Part shown: positions 1 to 9,009 of the stretch, in pieces | Numbering within the stretch: position 1 is the first letter of the stretch | How the letters are laid out: every line of letters starts with the position of its first letter | Source: Streptomyces fildesensis | GTDB taxonomy: Bacteria; Actinomycetota; Actinomycetes; Streptomycetales; Streptomycetaceae | Direction of reading: 5' to 3' | Length of the DNA stretch: 64,000 bases | NCBI RefSeq assembly: GCF_016107395.1 | Contig: NZ_JAAIKO010000033.1 | Coordinates: forward strand, 27,362-91,361 | Translations under genes and position numbers: made by a program | Notes under the pieces: generated by a model | What the model saw: the letters and a program-made list of their open reading frames with translations, nothing else | Database searches by the model: none | Told to the model about the DNA's origin: nothing

Positions 1-1359
1 GGGCAGCAGCACGCCGCCCACGGACGGAGCCTGCATGCTCTCGTACTCCTGGCGACGCTGGCGCTTCGACTTGCGGCCACGGGCCGGACGGCCGTTCGGG
101 CCACGGCCGAAGGCACCCTGCGTGCCACCACGGGCGTTGGGGCCGCCGGGACGGCCGCCGAAGCCGCCGGGACGGGGACCGAAGCCACCGCCACCGCCGG
201 GAGCACCACCGGGACGCGGGCCGCCGAAGCCGCCGGGACGCGCACCGGGACCGGCCGGACGGCCGGCGAAACCGCCGCCGCCACCACCGGGACGAGCACC
301 GGGACCACCGCTGCCACCACCGGGACGAGCACCGGGACCGCCACCGGGACGGGCGCCGGGTCCGCCGGAGCGGCCGCCGGGACCACCGGACGGGGCGGGA
401 CGCTGCGGCATCATGCCCGGGTTCGGGCGCGGGCCGGAGCTCTGCGGGCGGGGCATCCCACCGGGAGCCGGACGACCGGCACCGCCGGGACCGCCCGCAC
501 CACCGGGACGCGGGGCGCCGCCGGGACGCGGAGCGCCACCGGGACCACCCGTGCCGGCCGGACGAGCGGGACGCTCGCCGCCGGGAGCACCCTGGCCGCC
601 ACCGCCGGGACGCGGGGCGCCACCGGGGCGCTGCATCCCGGTGGAGCCACCGGAGGTGAAGGGGTTGTTGCCCGGACGGGGACCCGCCGGACGGGCGCCA
701 CCGGGACGCGGGGCGCCACCGGGCGCACCCTGGCCGGCCGGACGGGCCGGACGGTCGCCACGCGGCGCGGCGTCACGCTGACCGCCGTCACGGCGCTCTT
801 CGCGCTGTGCCGGGGCCGGACGTGCCGGACGGGGGCCGGGAGTGGCACCCGCGGGACGCGGCGCGGAGGACGGAGCCGCCGGGGCGGAGGCCGCCGGCGC
901 CTGCGGGGCCTGCTGCGCCTGCTGGGTCGGAGCCGGGGCGGAGAACTCCGCGACCGGGACCGGAGCCGCCGGAGCGGGCTTGACCGGGGCCGGCTTCGGA
1001 CCCGGACGGGGGCCGGCCGGCGTGGAGCCGGTGCCCGTGGCGGCCGGAGCCGCCGGAGTTACGGGGGCGTCCGCGGCCGGCTTGGGAGCCGGCGCAGCGG
1101 GACGGGCCGGCGCACCCGGAGTGGGGGCGCCAGGCTTGGCAGACGTCGCCTTGCGGGGCGCGCCGGGCTTGGCAGCGGGCTTCGCGGCGTTTCCGCCACC
1201 GGGCCCCTGCAAAGCGTCAGTCAACTTGCGAACAACCGGCGCCTCGATCGTCGAGGACGCCGAACGTACGAATTCACCAAGTTCTTGGAGCTTGGCCATG
1301 ACGACCTTGCTCTCAACTCCGAACTCCTTGGCGAGTTCGTATACCCGGACCTTAGCCAC
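1..1359 (-). CDS. infB: Translation initiation factor IF-2, N-terminal part (truncated by window edge)
   Basis: IF-2 delivers initiator fMet-tRNA to the 30S ribosome. Only the first 453 residues are in the window; the GTPase domain lies beyond base 1. The GTG start at 1359 has an AAAGGAG site just upstream. Residues 1-50 are the helical IF2_N domain (VAKVRVYELAKEFGVESK). Residues about 60-430 are an extremely long Ala/Pro then Gly/Pro/Arg linker of degenerate ARPGG/GAPRPGG repeats, followed by a basic RGRKSKRQRRQEYE segment that normally precedes the conserved core. It is the last visible gene of the rimP-nusA-ylxR-infB operon, 152 bases after ylxR. Confidence 0.97.
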   Translation of the reverse strand, partial: MAKVRVYELAKEFGVESKVVMAKLQELGEFVRSASSTIEAPVVRKLTDALQGPGGGNAAKPAAKPGAPRKATSAKPGAPTPGAPARPAAPAPKPAADAPVTPAAPAATGTGSTPAGPRPGPKPAPVKPAPAAPVPVAEFSAPAPTQQAQQAPQAPAASAPAAPSSAPRPAGATPGPRPARPAPAQREERRDGGQRDAAPRGDRPARPAGQGAPGGAPRPGGARPAGPRPGNNPFTSGGSTGMQRPGGAPRPGGGGQGAPGGERPARPAGTGGPGGAPRPGGAPRPGGAGGPGGAGRPAPGGMPRPQSSGPRPNPGMMPQRPAPSGGPGGRSGGPGARPGGGPGARPGGGSGGPGARPGGGGGGFAGRPAGPGARPGGFGGPRPGGAPGGGGGFGPRPGGFGGRPGGPNARGGTQGAFGRGPNGRPARGRKSKRQRRQEYESMQAPSVGGVLLP

Positions 1360-1511
1360 TTCGCTCCTTTTAGGTCCGGGGTGATCGTCCGCCGGACCGT
1401 CGCTACTTCATGCTCGTACTCATCGCGTACTCATCGAGTGGTGCTCATCGCAATCTCGACCTACTTCCGACTCGCGAGGTACCTGACCGCACGGATACCC
1501 GTGCCGTTCAC

Positions 1512-1811
1512 TTACGGTGCCGCCACTTCGACGGGCTTGGTGTTCTGCTCGACGTACCGGCGGAGTTCCGCGGTGTCGAACGTCTCCTTGGACCTGAAGG
1601 CCCTGGAGAAGGCCCGGCGGCGAACCGCCAGGTCGAAACAGACCAGGTCAGGGTGCAAGTGAGCACCCCGACCGGGCAGCGTACCGCGAGGATCGGGGAC
1701 GCACGCGTCACCGCTCACCGCCACACGCAGCAGATCGTTCTTGGCCACCCGTTCCCGGCAACCCACACAGGTTCGCTCAGGGCACGCAAGGGAACGCGTC
1801 CGGCCAGACAC
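1512..1811 (-). CDS. ylxR: YlxR family protein (DUF448; RnpM-like)
   Basis: Small basic protein of 99 residues located between nusA and infB, the classic place for YlxR. The family signature RTCVGCRER is at residues 13-21, and the GRGAHLHPDLVCFDLAVRRRAFSRAF region matches the nucleic-acid binding fold. Members bind RNA; in Bacillus the protein has been linked to RNase P modulation (RnpM). That specific role here is inference. It is co-oriented with nusA (81-base gap) and infB. Confidence 0.93.
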   Translation of the reverse strand: MSGRTRSLACPERTCVGCRERVAKNDLLRVAVSGDACVPDPRGTLPGRGAHLHPDLVCFDLAVRRRAFSRAFRSKETFDTAELRRYVEQNTKPVEVAAP

Positions 1812-1892
1812 TGCTCAGTCTACCTCCCCGCGCCGACCTCACCCCTTCGGGTTATTCGACGCACGGTTGTTCGGTCAGTCGTGGGTTGACAT

Positions 1893-2912
1893 TCAGGCGC
1901 GTGAAGTGTCCGATTCGCCGGACTCCTCGGCGCCCTCCGGCTCGATGTCCGGACGGATGTCGATCCGCCAGCCGGTCAGCCGGGCGGCGAGGCGGGCGTT
2001 CTGCCCTTCCTTGCCGATGGCGAGCGACAGCTGGTAGTCCGGCACGGTCACCCGGGCGGAGCGGGCCGACAGGTCCACGACCTCGACGCGGGACACCCGG
2101 GCCGGCGACAGGGCGTTCGCCACCATGTCGGCCGGGTCGTCCGACCAGTCCACGATGTCGATCTTCTCGCCCTGCAGCTCGGCCATGACCGCCCGCACGC
2201 GGGAGCCCATCGGGCCGATGCAGGCGCCCTTGGCGTTCAGCCCGGAGCGGGTGGAGCGCACCGCCATCTTCGTCCGGTGGCCGGCCTCGCGGGCGATCGC
2301 CTCGATGACGACCGAACCGTCCGCGATCTCCGGGACCTCCATCTTGAACAGGGCGCGCACCAGGTTGGGGTGCGAGCGCGACAGCGTCACCGACGGTCCG
2401 CGCACGCCCTTGGCGACGCGGACGACGTAGGAGCGCAGCCGCACACCGTGCTTGTAGTCCTCGCCCGGCACCTGCTCCTGCACCGGCAGGATGGCTTCCA
2501 TCTTGCCGATGTCGACCAGCACGTTCTTGGCGTCCATGCCCTGCTGGACGACACCGGAGACGATGTCGCCCTCACGGCCGGCGTACTCGCCGAACGTGAT
2601 GTCGTCCTCCGCGTCCCGCAGCCGCTGCAGGATGACCTGCTTCGCCGTGGAGGCGGCGATCCGGCCGAACCCGGAAGGGGTGTCGTCGAACTCGCGGGGC
2701 TCGGCGCCCTCGGCGACCTCGGACGGGTCCTCCTTCGCCCACACCGTCACATGTCCCGACGACTTGTCGAGCTCCACCCGGGCCCGGCGGTGGCTGCCCG
2801 GCTCCCGGTGGTAGGCGATGAGGAGCGCGGACTCGATCGCCCCGACCAGCAGGTCGAACGAAATCTGCCTCTCCTGCACCAAACCCCGTAGGGCCTTCAT
2901 GTCGATGTCCAC
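1893..2912 (-). CDS. nusA: Transcription termination/antitermination protein NusA
   Basis: 339 residues. NusA binds RNA polymerase and nascent RNA to modulate pausing, termination and antitermination. The order is N-terminal polymerase-binding domain (about 1-110), S1 domain (about 120-190, GDIVSGVVQQ...VLVDIGKMEAILP) and two KH domains (about 205-320, with KGACIGPMGSR and LAIGKEGQNARLAARLTGW). The C-terminal acidic repeats of E. coli NusA are absent, as is usual in actinobacteria. The gene starts two bases after the rimP stop, so the pair is probably translationally coupled. Confidence 0.98.
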   Translation of the reverse strand: MDIDMKALRGLVQERQISFDLLVGAIESALLIAYHREPGSHRRARVELDKSSGHVTVWAKEDPSEVAEGAEPREFDDTPSGFGRIAASTAKQVILQRLRDAEDDITFGEYAGREGDIVSGVVQQGMDAKNVLVDIGKMEAILPVQEQVPGEDYKHGVRLRSYVVRVAKGVRGPSVTLSRSHPNLVRALFKMEVPEIADGSVVIEAIAREAGHRTKMAVRSTRSGLNAKGACIGPMGSRVRAVMAELQGEKIDIVDWSDDPADMVANALSPARVSRVEVVDLSARSARVTVPDYQLSLAIGKEGQNARLAARLTGWRIDIRPDIEPEGAEESGESDTSRA

Positions 2913-2914
2913 GG

Positions 2915-3466
2915 CTACGCCTCCTCAATGCTCTCGTCGCTGTCGGTGTCGGCGTCGGCCGTATCCGCTGCGTCGACGTCGTCGTCCTTGTTCTTGCGGT
3001 TGAACTCGATCTCCACCCGGGCCTTCGCGATCTCCGCGAACTCCACCCGGCGCGGCTTGGGCTTGCGCCCCTTGATGCCGGGGACCTCCAGATCGAGGCC
3101 CGCCTCGTCCAGCGCCATGATCCGCGCGGTCAGCTCTTCGTGGTTGTTGAGCGTCAGCTTGACCAGCCGGCCCTCGTTGCGGCGGAAGTGCCGGGGCGTG
3201 GTCAGCGGCCGGTCGGTACCCGGGGAGCTGACCTCCAGGACGTACTCGCCCTGGCCCATCGCGTCCGTGTCGTCGAGCACCTGGGCGATGTCCCGGCTCA
3301 GCTCGGCGACCGCGTCGAGCTGCACGCCGTCATCGGAATCCACCACGACCATCAGCTGCCGGCGGCTGCCCGCCGCGGTCACTGTGACCTCTTCCAGATC
3401 CAGACCCGTCTTGGCGACGAGCGGCTCCAGCAATCCGCGCAGCCTCTCGCTCTGGGTGGTGCTCAT
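2915..3466 (-). CDS. rimP: Ribosome maturation factor RimP
   Basis: 183 residues, needed for 30S subunit maturation. The start is ATG 3466 (MSTTQSERLRGLL), preceded by GAGGAG; the open frame extends further upstream but that part is low-quality and out of family. Family motifs are visible: LEPLVAKTGLDLEEV, YVLEVSSPGTDRPLTTPRHFRRNEGR, and the C-terminal SH3-like region ending in an acidic tail rich in Asp/Glu. It heads the operon with nusA. The 204-base gap to the divergent gene at 3671 should hold the promoter. Confidence 0.97.
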   Translation of the reverse strand: MSTTQSERLRGLLEPLVAKTGLDLEEVTVTAAGSRRQLMVVVDSDDGVQLDAVAELSRDIAQVLDDTDAMGQGEYVLEVSSPGTDRPLTTPRHFRRNEGRLVKLTLNNHEELTARIMALDEAGLDLEVPGIKGRKPKPRRVEFAEIAKARVEIEFNRKNKDDDVDAADTADADTDSDESIEEA

Positions 3467-3670
3467 CCGGGTGACTCCTCGGCCGCGTGTGCTGTTGTAT
3501 GGAAGGTCGCGTGTCGCCCCAAAGCCTATCGGTTCCGACACCGGATCGACGATTCGGCGTGGCTCGCCCCCCAGCGCTGCCCTGCGGCGGAGCCGGCCGG
3601 CCACCGTCGCCCGGGCCGCGCCCGGCCGCCGCCCGGTACGCTCTGGTCGGTGATCACGGGAGGGGGCGCG

Positions 3671-4207
3671 GTGACAGGCAGAGGGACGCCGGGCAGACGG
3701 ACGGTACTGGCCTCGGCCGCCGGTGTGCCGCTGGTGGCCGGCGCGGGCGGGCTGGCGGCGCTGGCCGGACTCGCCACGGGCTGTTCCGGCGGGACCCCGG
3801 CCGCGGCGGACACCCTGAAGGACACTCCCCCGGCCGTGCCGGGTGCCGCGCTGCGGGCGCGGGCGGCCGCGGACAGCACCGCACTCCTCGCGCACTACGA
3901 CGGTCTCCTCGCGGCCCGGCCGGACCTCACCGCGCGGCTGGCGCCGCTGCGGGCCGAAGTCGCCCGGCACGCCCAGGCGTTCGGCGCCACGGTGCCGAAG
4001 CCGGCCCCCGCCGGAACGCCGGGTGCCACCGGCACCACCGCCGCCACCGCTCCCCCCACGCTCGGGGCGCTCGCCGCCGCCGAACGCCGGCTCGCGGACG
4101 CCCGCGCTACCGCGCTGCTCGACGCACCGCCCGAGCTCGCCCGGCTGCTCGCCTCAGTGGCCGCCGCCGGGGCGGCGCACGTCGTCCTGCTGACGGGGAA
4201 GGGCTGA
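3671..4207 (+). CDS. Tat-type lipoprotein of unknown function
   Basis: 178 residues. The N-terminus has a twin-arginine signal (GRRTVLASAAG), a hydrophobic stretch and a lipobox-like LATGCSGG around residue 37, so it is probably exported by Tat and lipid-anchored. The mature part is Ala/Leu-rich and helical with a Gly/Thr/Ala-rich break near 115-130, followed by a helical LAAAERRLADARATAL segment. GTG 3671 is preferred because GGGAGGG precedes it; GTG 3650 is an in-frame alternative. The DUF4439 gene follows after four bases. This pairing next to rimP recurs in streptomycetes as I recall; function unknown, possibly a helical-bundle protein like its neighbour. Confidence 0.8.
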   Translation: MTGRGTPGRRTVLASAAGVPLVAGAGGLAALAGLATGCSGGTPAAADTLKDTPPAVPGAALRARAAADSTALLAHYDGLLAARPDLTARLAPLRAEVARHAQAFGATVPKPAPAGTPGATGTTAATAPPTLGALAAAERRLADARATALLDAPPELARLLASVAAAGAAHVVLLTGKG

Positions 4208-4211
4208 CGAG

Positions 4212-4640
4212 ATGACACAGCGGACCCTGGACGCGGTCCAGGCGGCGCTCGCCGCGGAACACGCCGCGGTTTACGCCTATGGGGTGATAGGTGCGCGGGT
4301 CGCGAAGCCGCGCGCCTCCGACGCCCGCGCTGCCTACGACTCGCACCGCGCCCGCCGCGACGCGCTGAGTCGCACCGTGCGGGACCTCGGCGCGGAACCG
4401 GTGCCGGCGGACGCCGGGTACGCACTGCCGTTCCCGGTCACCGACAGCGCGGCGGCCGTACGGCTGGCCGCCGTGATCGAGGACCGGGTCGCCGGTGTGT
4501 ACGGGGATGTGGTGCGCGCGGCCACCGGGGAGCCGCGCCGGGACGCGGCCGGAGCGCTGCGTGAGGCGGCGGTGCGTGCCGTGCGGTGGCGCGGCGGCAG
4601 CGTAGCCTTCCCCGGGTTGGCCGAGCGGAGCGCACCGTGA
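4212..4640 (+). CDS. Ferritin-like domain protein (DUF4439)
   Basis: 142 residues. Predicted four-helix ferritin-like fold: LDAVQAALAAEHAAVYAYGVIGARV, a second helix rich in Arg/His (SHRARRDALSRTV), and AAVIEDRVAGVYGDVV. Spaced Glu and His residues (AEHAAVYAY, SHRARRD, AVIEDR) resemble metal-ligand positions of the family, but metal binding is not established. It sits four bases after the Tat lipoprotein gene and is surely co-transcribed with it. About 110 bases to the next plus-strand gene hold no gene that I can see. Confidence 0.85.
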   Translation: MTQRTLDAVQAALAAEHAAVYAYGVIGARVAKPRASDARAAYDSHRARRDALSRTVRDLGAEPVPADAGYALPFPVTDSAAAVRLAAVIEDRVAGVYGDVVRAATGEPRRDAAGALREAAVRAVRWRGGSVAFPGLAERSAP

Positions 4641-4750
4641 GAGCCGCACCGCAAGGAGCCGTGTCAGGGCTGTAGGACACGGCAGAACGGGAAGGCATCC
4701 CCCCGCGGGGACGCCCGCCCGCGAAAGATCCACGGAGGGACAGCACAACC

Positions 4751-5695
4751 ATGGCTTCAGCACCGCAGCCCGGCGGCCCCGGCACCATTCCGCTGGACCC
4801 GCCCGACCGGCTGGTCCGCACGATCGGGGCCTGGGAGGGCGACGCCGGCCGGGAGTGGCTCGCGGCGCTGCCGGGCCGGGTGGCCGGAACGCTGGAGCGG
4901 TGGGAACTGCGGCCGGAGCGGGTGTTCACCCCCGGCGGCCAGATCAGCATGATCGTGCTCGTCCGGACGGCGGACGGCACCCCCGCCGTGCTCAAGCTGG
5001 GCATGGTCACCCCCGAGACCGAGCACGAGCACGCCGCGCTCGCCCACTGGGACGGCCGCGGCGCGGTCCGGCTGCTGCGCGCGGAGCCCACCCTGGGCGC
5101 GATGCTGCTGGAGCGGCTGCAGGGCGAGGTGTCCCTGCGCTCCCTCCCGGAGCCCAAGGCGATGCTCGAGGCGACGGCCACCTTGCAGCGGCTGTGGGTG
5201 GCGCCGGCCGAGGGCCATCCGTTCACCTCGGTCGCCGACTGCACCGCCGGTCTCGCCGACCACCTGCGGGAGCGCCGTGAGCAGCCCTGGGCGGCGGAGG
5301 TGCGCCCGCTCATCGACGAGGCGCTGGCGCTGCGCGAGCAGCTGCTGGCCGGTCCGGCCGAGGACGTGCTGCTGCACGGCGACTACCACCACGGCAACGT
5401 CCTGGCCGCCGAGCGCAGCCCGTGGCTGGCCATCGACCCCAAGCCGCTGGTCGGCGAGCGGGCGTACGACCTCGCCTGGCTGGTCCGGGACCGGGTCGAG
5501 ACGCTGGCCGCGTCCCCTGGCCCGCAGGCGGCGGCCCGCCGCCGGGTCGCCAAGCTCGGCGCCGCGCTCGACGTGGACCCGGAGCGGCTGCGCGGCTGGA
5601 GCCACTTCCGGGCCGTCGAGGCGGGCGTCTGGGCGCTGTCGGTCGGCGACAGCCAGGCCGGCGAACTCCTGCTGGAGTTCGCCAGCTGGCTCTAG
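4751..5695 (+). CDS. Aminoglycoside/hydroxyurea phosphotransferase family kinase
   Basis: 314 residues, protein-kinase-like fold of the APH(6)/hydroxyurea kinase family. Features: N-lobe VFTPGGQISMIVLVRTADGTPAVLKLG with the ATP-binding lysine, catalytic loop LLHGDYHHGNVLAA (Brenner HGDxxxxN), and the metal-binding DPK in WLAIDPKPLVGERAYDLAWL. It would transfer phosphate from ATP to a small hydroxylated substrate. The substrate cannot be read from sequence, and a housekeeping role is as likely as streptomycin 6-phosphorylation. ATG 4751 follows a GGAGGGA site. It ends 13 bases before the convergent proS. Confidence 0.88.
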   Translation: MASAPQPGGPGTIPLDPPDRLVRTIGAWEGDAGREWLAALPGRVAGTLERWELRPERVFTPGGQISMIVLVRTADGTPAVLKLGMVTPETEHEHAALAHWDGRGAVRLLRAEPTLGAMLLERLQGEVSLRSLPEPKAMLEATATLQRLWVAPAEGHPFTSVADCTAGLADHLRERREQPWAAEVRPLIDEALALREQLLAGPAEDVLLHGDYHHGNVLAAERSPWLAIDPKPLVGERAYDLAWLVRDRVETLAASPGPQAAARRRVAKLGAALDVDPERLRGWSHFRAVEAGVWALSVGDSQAGELLLEFASWL

Positions 5696-5708
5696 TCCGT
5701 GTCGTCGG

Positions 5709-7394
5709 TCAGCCGGTCAGCCGGGCGAGCGCCTCGTCGACCGTCAGCTCGACCCGCTCGCCCGACCGGCGGTCCTTCAGTTCCACGACGCCCTCGGCCG
5801 CGCGGCGGCCGACGACGAGGATCTGCGGGACGCCGATGAGTTCCGCGTCGGTGAACTTCACGCCCGGCGAGACCCCGGCGCGGTCGTCGAGCAGCACCCG
5901 GACACCTGCGGCGTGCAGCTTCTCCGCGACCTCCAGCGCCAGCTCGGTCTGCAGGGCCTTGCCGGCCGCGACGAGGTGCACATCGGCGGGGGCGACCTCG
6001 CGCGGCCAGCACAGGCCCTGGCCGTCGGCGGTCTGCTCGGCGAGGGCGGCGACCGCACGGGAGACGCCGATCCCGTAGGAGCCCATGGTCACCCGCACAG
6101 GCTTGCCCTGCTGGCCGAGTACGTCGAGCTGGAAGGCGTCGGCGTACTTGCGGCCGAGCTGGAAGATGTGACCGATCTCGATCGCACGGTCCAGCCGCAG
6201 TCCGGCGCCGCAGCGCGGGCAGGGGTCGCCGGGCCGCACGGTGACGACGTCGAGGTAGCGGTCCACCTCGAAGTCCCGGCCGCAGACGACGTTGCGGGCG
6301 TGCTTGCCGCTCGTGTTGGCGCCCGTGATCCAGGCGGTGCCGGGGGCGATGCGCGGATCGGCGATGTAGTCGATGCCCAGGCCCTGCGGTCCCACATAGC
6401 CGCGGACGAGCTCCGGGCGGCCCTCGAAGTCCTCGGCGGTGACCAGCTCGACGACGGCCGGGGCGAGGTGCTCGCCGAGCTTGCCGAGGTCGACCTCGCG
6501 GTCACCGGGGACGCCGACGGCGGTGATCTTGCCGTCGACCTTCACCAACAGGTTCTTCAGCGTCGCGGACGCCGGGACGCCCAGGTGCGCGGCGAGGGTC
6601 TCGATGGTCGGGGTGTCGGGGGTGTCGAGTTCCTCGACGGGGCCGTGCTCCACGCCCTCGACGGGCGGCACGACCGTGGTGACGGCCTCGGTGTTCGCCG
6701 CGTACTCGCAGGCCGGACAGTCCACGAAGGTGTCCTCGCCGGCCGCGGCCGGAGCGAGGAACTCCTCGGACGCCGAGCCGCCCATCGCGCCGGAGACCGC
6801 GGAGACGATGCGGTAGTCGAAGCCGAGCCGCGTGAAGATCCGGATGTACGCGTCACGGTGCGCCCGGTACGCCTCGGCCAGCCCCTCGTCCGTGGTGTCG
6901 AAGGAGTACGAGTCCTTCATCTGGAACTCACGGCCGCGCAGCACGCCGGAGCGCGGGCGGGCCTCGTCCCGGTACTTCGTCTGGATCTGGTAGAGGATCA
7001 CCGGCAGGTCCTTGTAGGACGTGCACTGGTCCTTCACCACCTGGGTGAAGATCTCCTCGTGGGTCGGGCCGAGGACGTAGTCCGCGCCCTTGCGGTCCTT
7101 GAGCTGGAAGAGCAGGTCGCCGTACTCGCCCGCGCGGCCGGTCGTCTCGTAGTTCTCCCGCGGCAGCAGCGCGGGCAGCAGCACTTCCTGGCCGCCGATG
7201 GCGTCCATCTCCTCGCGGACGACGCGGGAGACGTTCTCCAGGACCCGCTTGCCGAGCGGCAGCCAGATCCAGACGCCCGCCGACGAGCGGCGGACGAAAC
7301 CGGCGCGGACCAGCAGCTTGTGGCTGGCGGTCTCGGCGTCGGCCGGGTCGTCGCGCAGTGTCTTGAGCATCAGACGGGACATGCGCAGGACCAT
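5709..7394 (-). CDS. proS: Prolyl-tRNA synthetase (bacterial type)
   Basis: 561 residues. It charges tRNA-Pro with proline. The class II motifs are present: motif 2-like YRDEARPRSGVLRGREFQMKD, GPTHEEIFT, and motif 3 GSYGIGVSRAVAALAEQ. The inserted editing (INS) domain spans about residues 225-395 (TPTIETLAAHLGVPASATLKN...VGVPGDREVDL), marking it as the bacterial rather than archaeal form. The C-terminal anticodon-binding domain ends in VDEALARLTG. Start ATG 7394 has CTGGAGAG upstream; MSRLMLK four codons later would be an alternative. Confidence 0.97.
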   Translation of the reverse strand: MVLRMSRLMLKTLRDDPADAETASHKLLVRAGFVRRSSAGVWIWLPLGKRVLENVSRVVREEMDAIGGQEVLLPALLPRENYETTGRAGEYGDLLFQLKDRKGADYVLGPTHEEIFTQVVKDQCTSYKDLPVILYQIQTKYRDEARPRSGVLRGREFQMKDSYSFDTTDEGLAEAYRAHRDAYIRIFTRLGFDYRIVSAVSGAMGGSASEEFLAPAAAGEDTFVDCPACEYAANTEAVTTVVPPVEGVEHGPVEELDTPDTPTIETLAAHLGVPASATLKNLLVKVDGKITAVGVPGDREVDLGKLGEHLAPAVVELVTAEDFEGRPELVRGYVGPQGLGIDYIADPRIAPGTAWITGANTSGKHARNVVCGRDFEVDRYLDVVTVRPGDPCPRCGAGLRLDRAIEIGHIFQLGRKYADAFQLDVLGQQGKPVRVTMGSYGIGVSRAVAALAEQTADGQGLCWPREVAPADVHLVAAGKALQTELALEVAEKLHAAGVRVLLDDRAGVSPGVKFTDAELIGVPQILVVGRRAAEGVVELKDRRSGERVELTVDEALARLTG

Positions 7395-7464
7395 GGTGGC
7401 TCTCCAGGGGCTTGACGGGGATTCCCGCGAGGATATCCAGCCCGTCCGGCGGCACGGAAATGCG

Positions 7465-8034
7465 TTATGCCGGATCCCGGGGCCGGTCCGGGCGGCGCAG
7501 CGGCAGGGGCGCGCCCATCACCGCGTACGGGCTCGTCGCGCTGGGGAAGTGCACGGGACGGGCCAGGTCCTGGTAGCCGAGCGCCCGGTAGAGCCGGCGG
7601 GCGGGGCTCTCGACGTCGATCGCGGAGAGGATGCTGCGCGGTTCGGTGGCCGTGTCGGTGATGGTGGTGATCAGCTGCCGTCCGATGCCCAGCCCCTGGA
7701 AGGCGGGCAGTACGTGCAGCTCCGTGATGACGAAGGAGCCGTCGAGCCACTGCTCGGTGCCGCGGTGCCGCAGATACGGCTGGACGACGGTGGACCACCA
7801 GTGCGCGCGGTCGTTGGGCATGCCGTAGACGAAGCCGACGAGCCGTCCGTCCTCGGTGGTGGCACCGAGGGCGCGGGCGCCGGGGCAGGCGAGATGCCGC
7901 ACGACGATCTGGCGGCGGATGGCGATCTCGTCGTCGTCGAGACCGAAGGCGAGGGCCTGTACGGCGAGCGCCTCGTCGACCCGTTCCTCGAGGTCCAGAC
8001 GGCCGACCACGACATCTTCCATGGGACGGGACAT
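7465..8034 (-). CDS. GNAT family N-acetyltransferase
   Basis: 189 residues with the GNAT core: LGATTEDGRLVGFVYGM, then the acetyl-CoA binding segment ITELHVLPAFQGLGIGRQLITTI (motif A, Q/RxxGxG/A) and SPARRLYRALGYQ (motif B). Substrate unknown. A second acetyltransferase gene lies immediately upstream (four-base gap), so the two are probably one transcription unit between proS and ispG. Confidence 0.88.
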   Translation of the reverse strand: MSRPMEDVVVGRLDLEERVDEALAVQALAFGLDDDEIAIRRQIVVRHLACPGARALGATTEDGRLVGFVYGMPNDRAHWWSTVVQPYLRHRGTEQWLDGSFVITELHVLPAFQGLGIGRQLITTITDTATEPRSILSAIDVESPARRLYRALGYQDLARPVHFPSATSPYAVMGAPLPLRRPDRPRDPA

Positions 8035-8038
8035 TACG

Positions 8039-8884
8039 TCAGAACAGCACGCTCATGAAGGCTCCGACCTCGGTGAATCCCACCCGGCGGTAGGAGGCAC
8101 GGGCGGGTGCGTTGAAGTCGTTGACGTACAGGCTGGCGACCGGGGCCACATCCCGCAGCGCGTAGTGCAGCACGGCGGCCATCCCCGCCTCCGACAGGCC
8201 CTGTCCCCGGTACTCCGGCGCCACCCAGACGCCCTGGATCTGGCAGGCGTGCCGGGTGACGGCGCCGATCTCGGCCTTGAAGACCACCCGGCCGTTCTCG
8301 ATGCGGGCGAACGACCGTCCGGCGGTGACGAGTTCGGCGACCCGGGCCTGGTAGAGCAGCCCGCCGTCCCCCGCGAGCGGGGAGACGCCGACCTCTTCGG
8401 TGAACATGGCCACGCACGCGGGCATGATCACATCCATCTCGTCACGGCGGACGCGCCGGACGAGGGGGTCGGGGGTGATGCCGGCGGGCAGCGCCCGGGT
8501 GGTCATCAGCGGCTGACGGCTGCGGATCTCCCGGGCCGGGCCCCAGTTGGGTTCGAGCAGCGACCACAGTTCGGTGGTGGGCTCGGCGGGTCCGACGATC
8601 GACGAGCAGCGGCGGCCCGCCCGGCGGGCCCGCTCGGCGAAGGCGCGGACGGCTTCCGGGCCCGCGCAGATCGGCACCAGATTGGCGCCGGCGTAGCACA
8701 GGGAGGCGAGCCGGCCGCCGGAGTACCAGCCCCACATCTCGCCGCCGAGGCGCCAGGGGTCGAGGCCCGCGACGTTCACACGGGAGGCGACGAACGCGTT
8801 GGACACGGGGTCGCGGTCGAGCACTTCGAGGGCGGCGTCGAGTTCGCCGGCCTCCAGGACCTTCGCGGTCGTCGTCGTCAACAC
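8039..8884 (-). CDS. GNAT acetyltransferase with N-terminal DUF4081
   Basis: 281 residues. The N-terminal half (about 1-130, LDRDPVSNAFVASRVNVAGLD...GGEMWGWYSGGRLASLCYAGANLVP) fits the DUF4081 domain; the C-terminal half is a GNAT domain with QGVWVAPEYRGQGLSEAGMAA and SYRRVGFTEVGAF. Start is GTG 8884 (MLTTTTAKVLE). This double-domain acetyltransferase next to ispG is common in actinobacteria; its substrate is not known to me. A strong hairpin separates it from ispG. Confidence 0.87.
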   Translation of the reverse strand: MLTTTTAKVLEAGELDAALEVLDRDPVSNAFVASRVNVAGLDPWRLGGEMWGWYSGGRLASLCYAGANLVPICAGPEAVRAFAERARRAGRRCSSIVGPAEPTTELWSLLEPNWGPAREIRSRQPLMTTRALPAGITPDPLVRRVRRDEMDVIMPACVAMFTEEVGVSPLAGDGGLLYQARVAELVTAGRSFARIENGRVVFKAEIGAVTRHACQIQGVWVAPEYRGQGLSEAGMAAVLHYALRDVAPVASLYVNDFNAPARASYRRVGFTEVGAFMSVLF

Positions 8885-8920
8885 GTGTGCGCCTCACCTA
8901 CAGGCCGCGGGGGGCGGGGG

Positions 8921-8946
8921 TACCCCCGGCCACACGGCCGGGGGTA
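8921..8946 (-). terminator. Hairpin terminator after ispG
   Basis: Perfect 11-bp inverted repeat TACCCCCGGCC / GGCCGGGGGTA with an ACAC loop, 64 bases beyond the ispG stop. There is no long T-run, as is typical of streptomycete terminators. Confidence 0.7.
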
Positions 8947-9009
8947 GATCTTCGCACTTTACCTCGCGGAGGGGAGTTTCGCGGAGGTGGCCTCAGCGGC
9001 CTTCCCCGG

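Noticed and set aside
5277..7415. Very long plus-strand frame opposite proS
   Set aside because: Its composition follows third-position GC of the antisense proS codons and no domain is recognisable.
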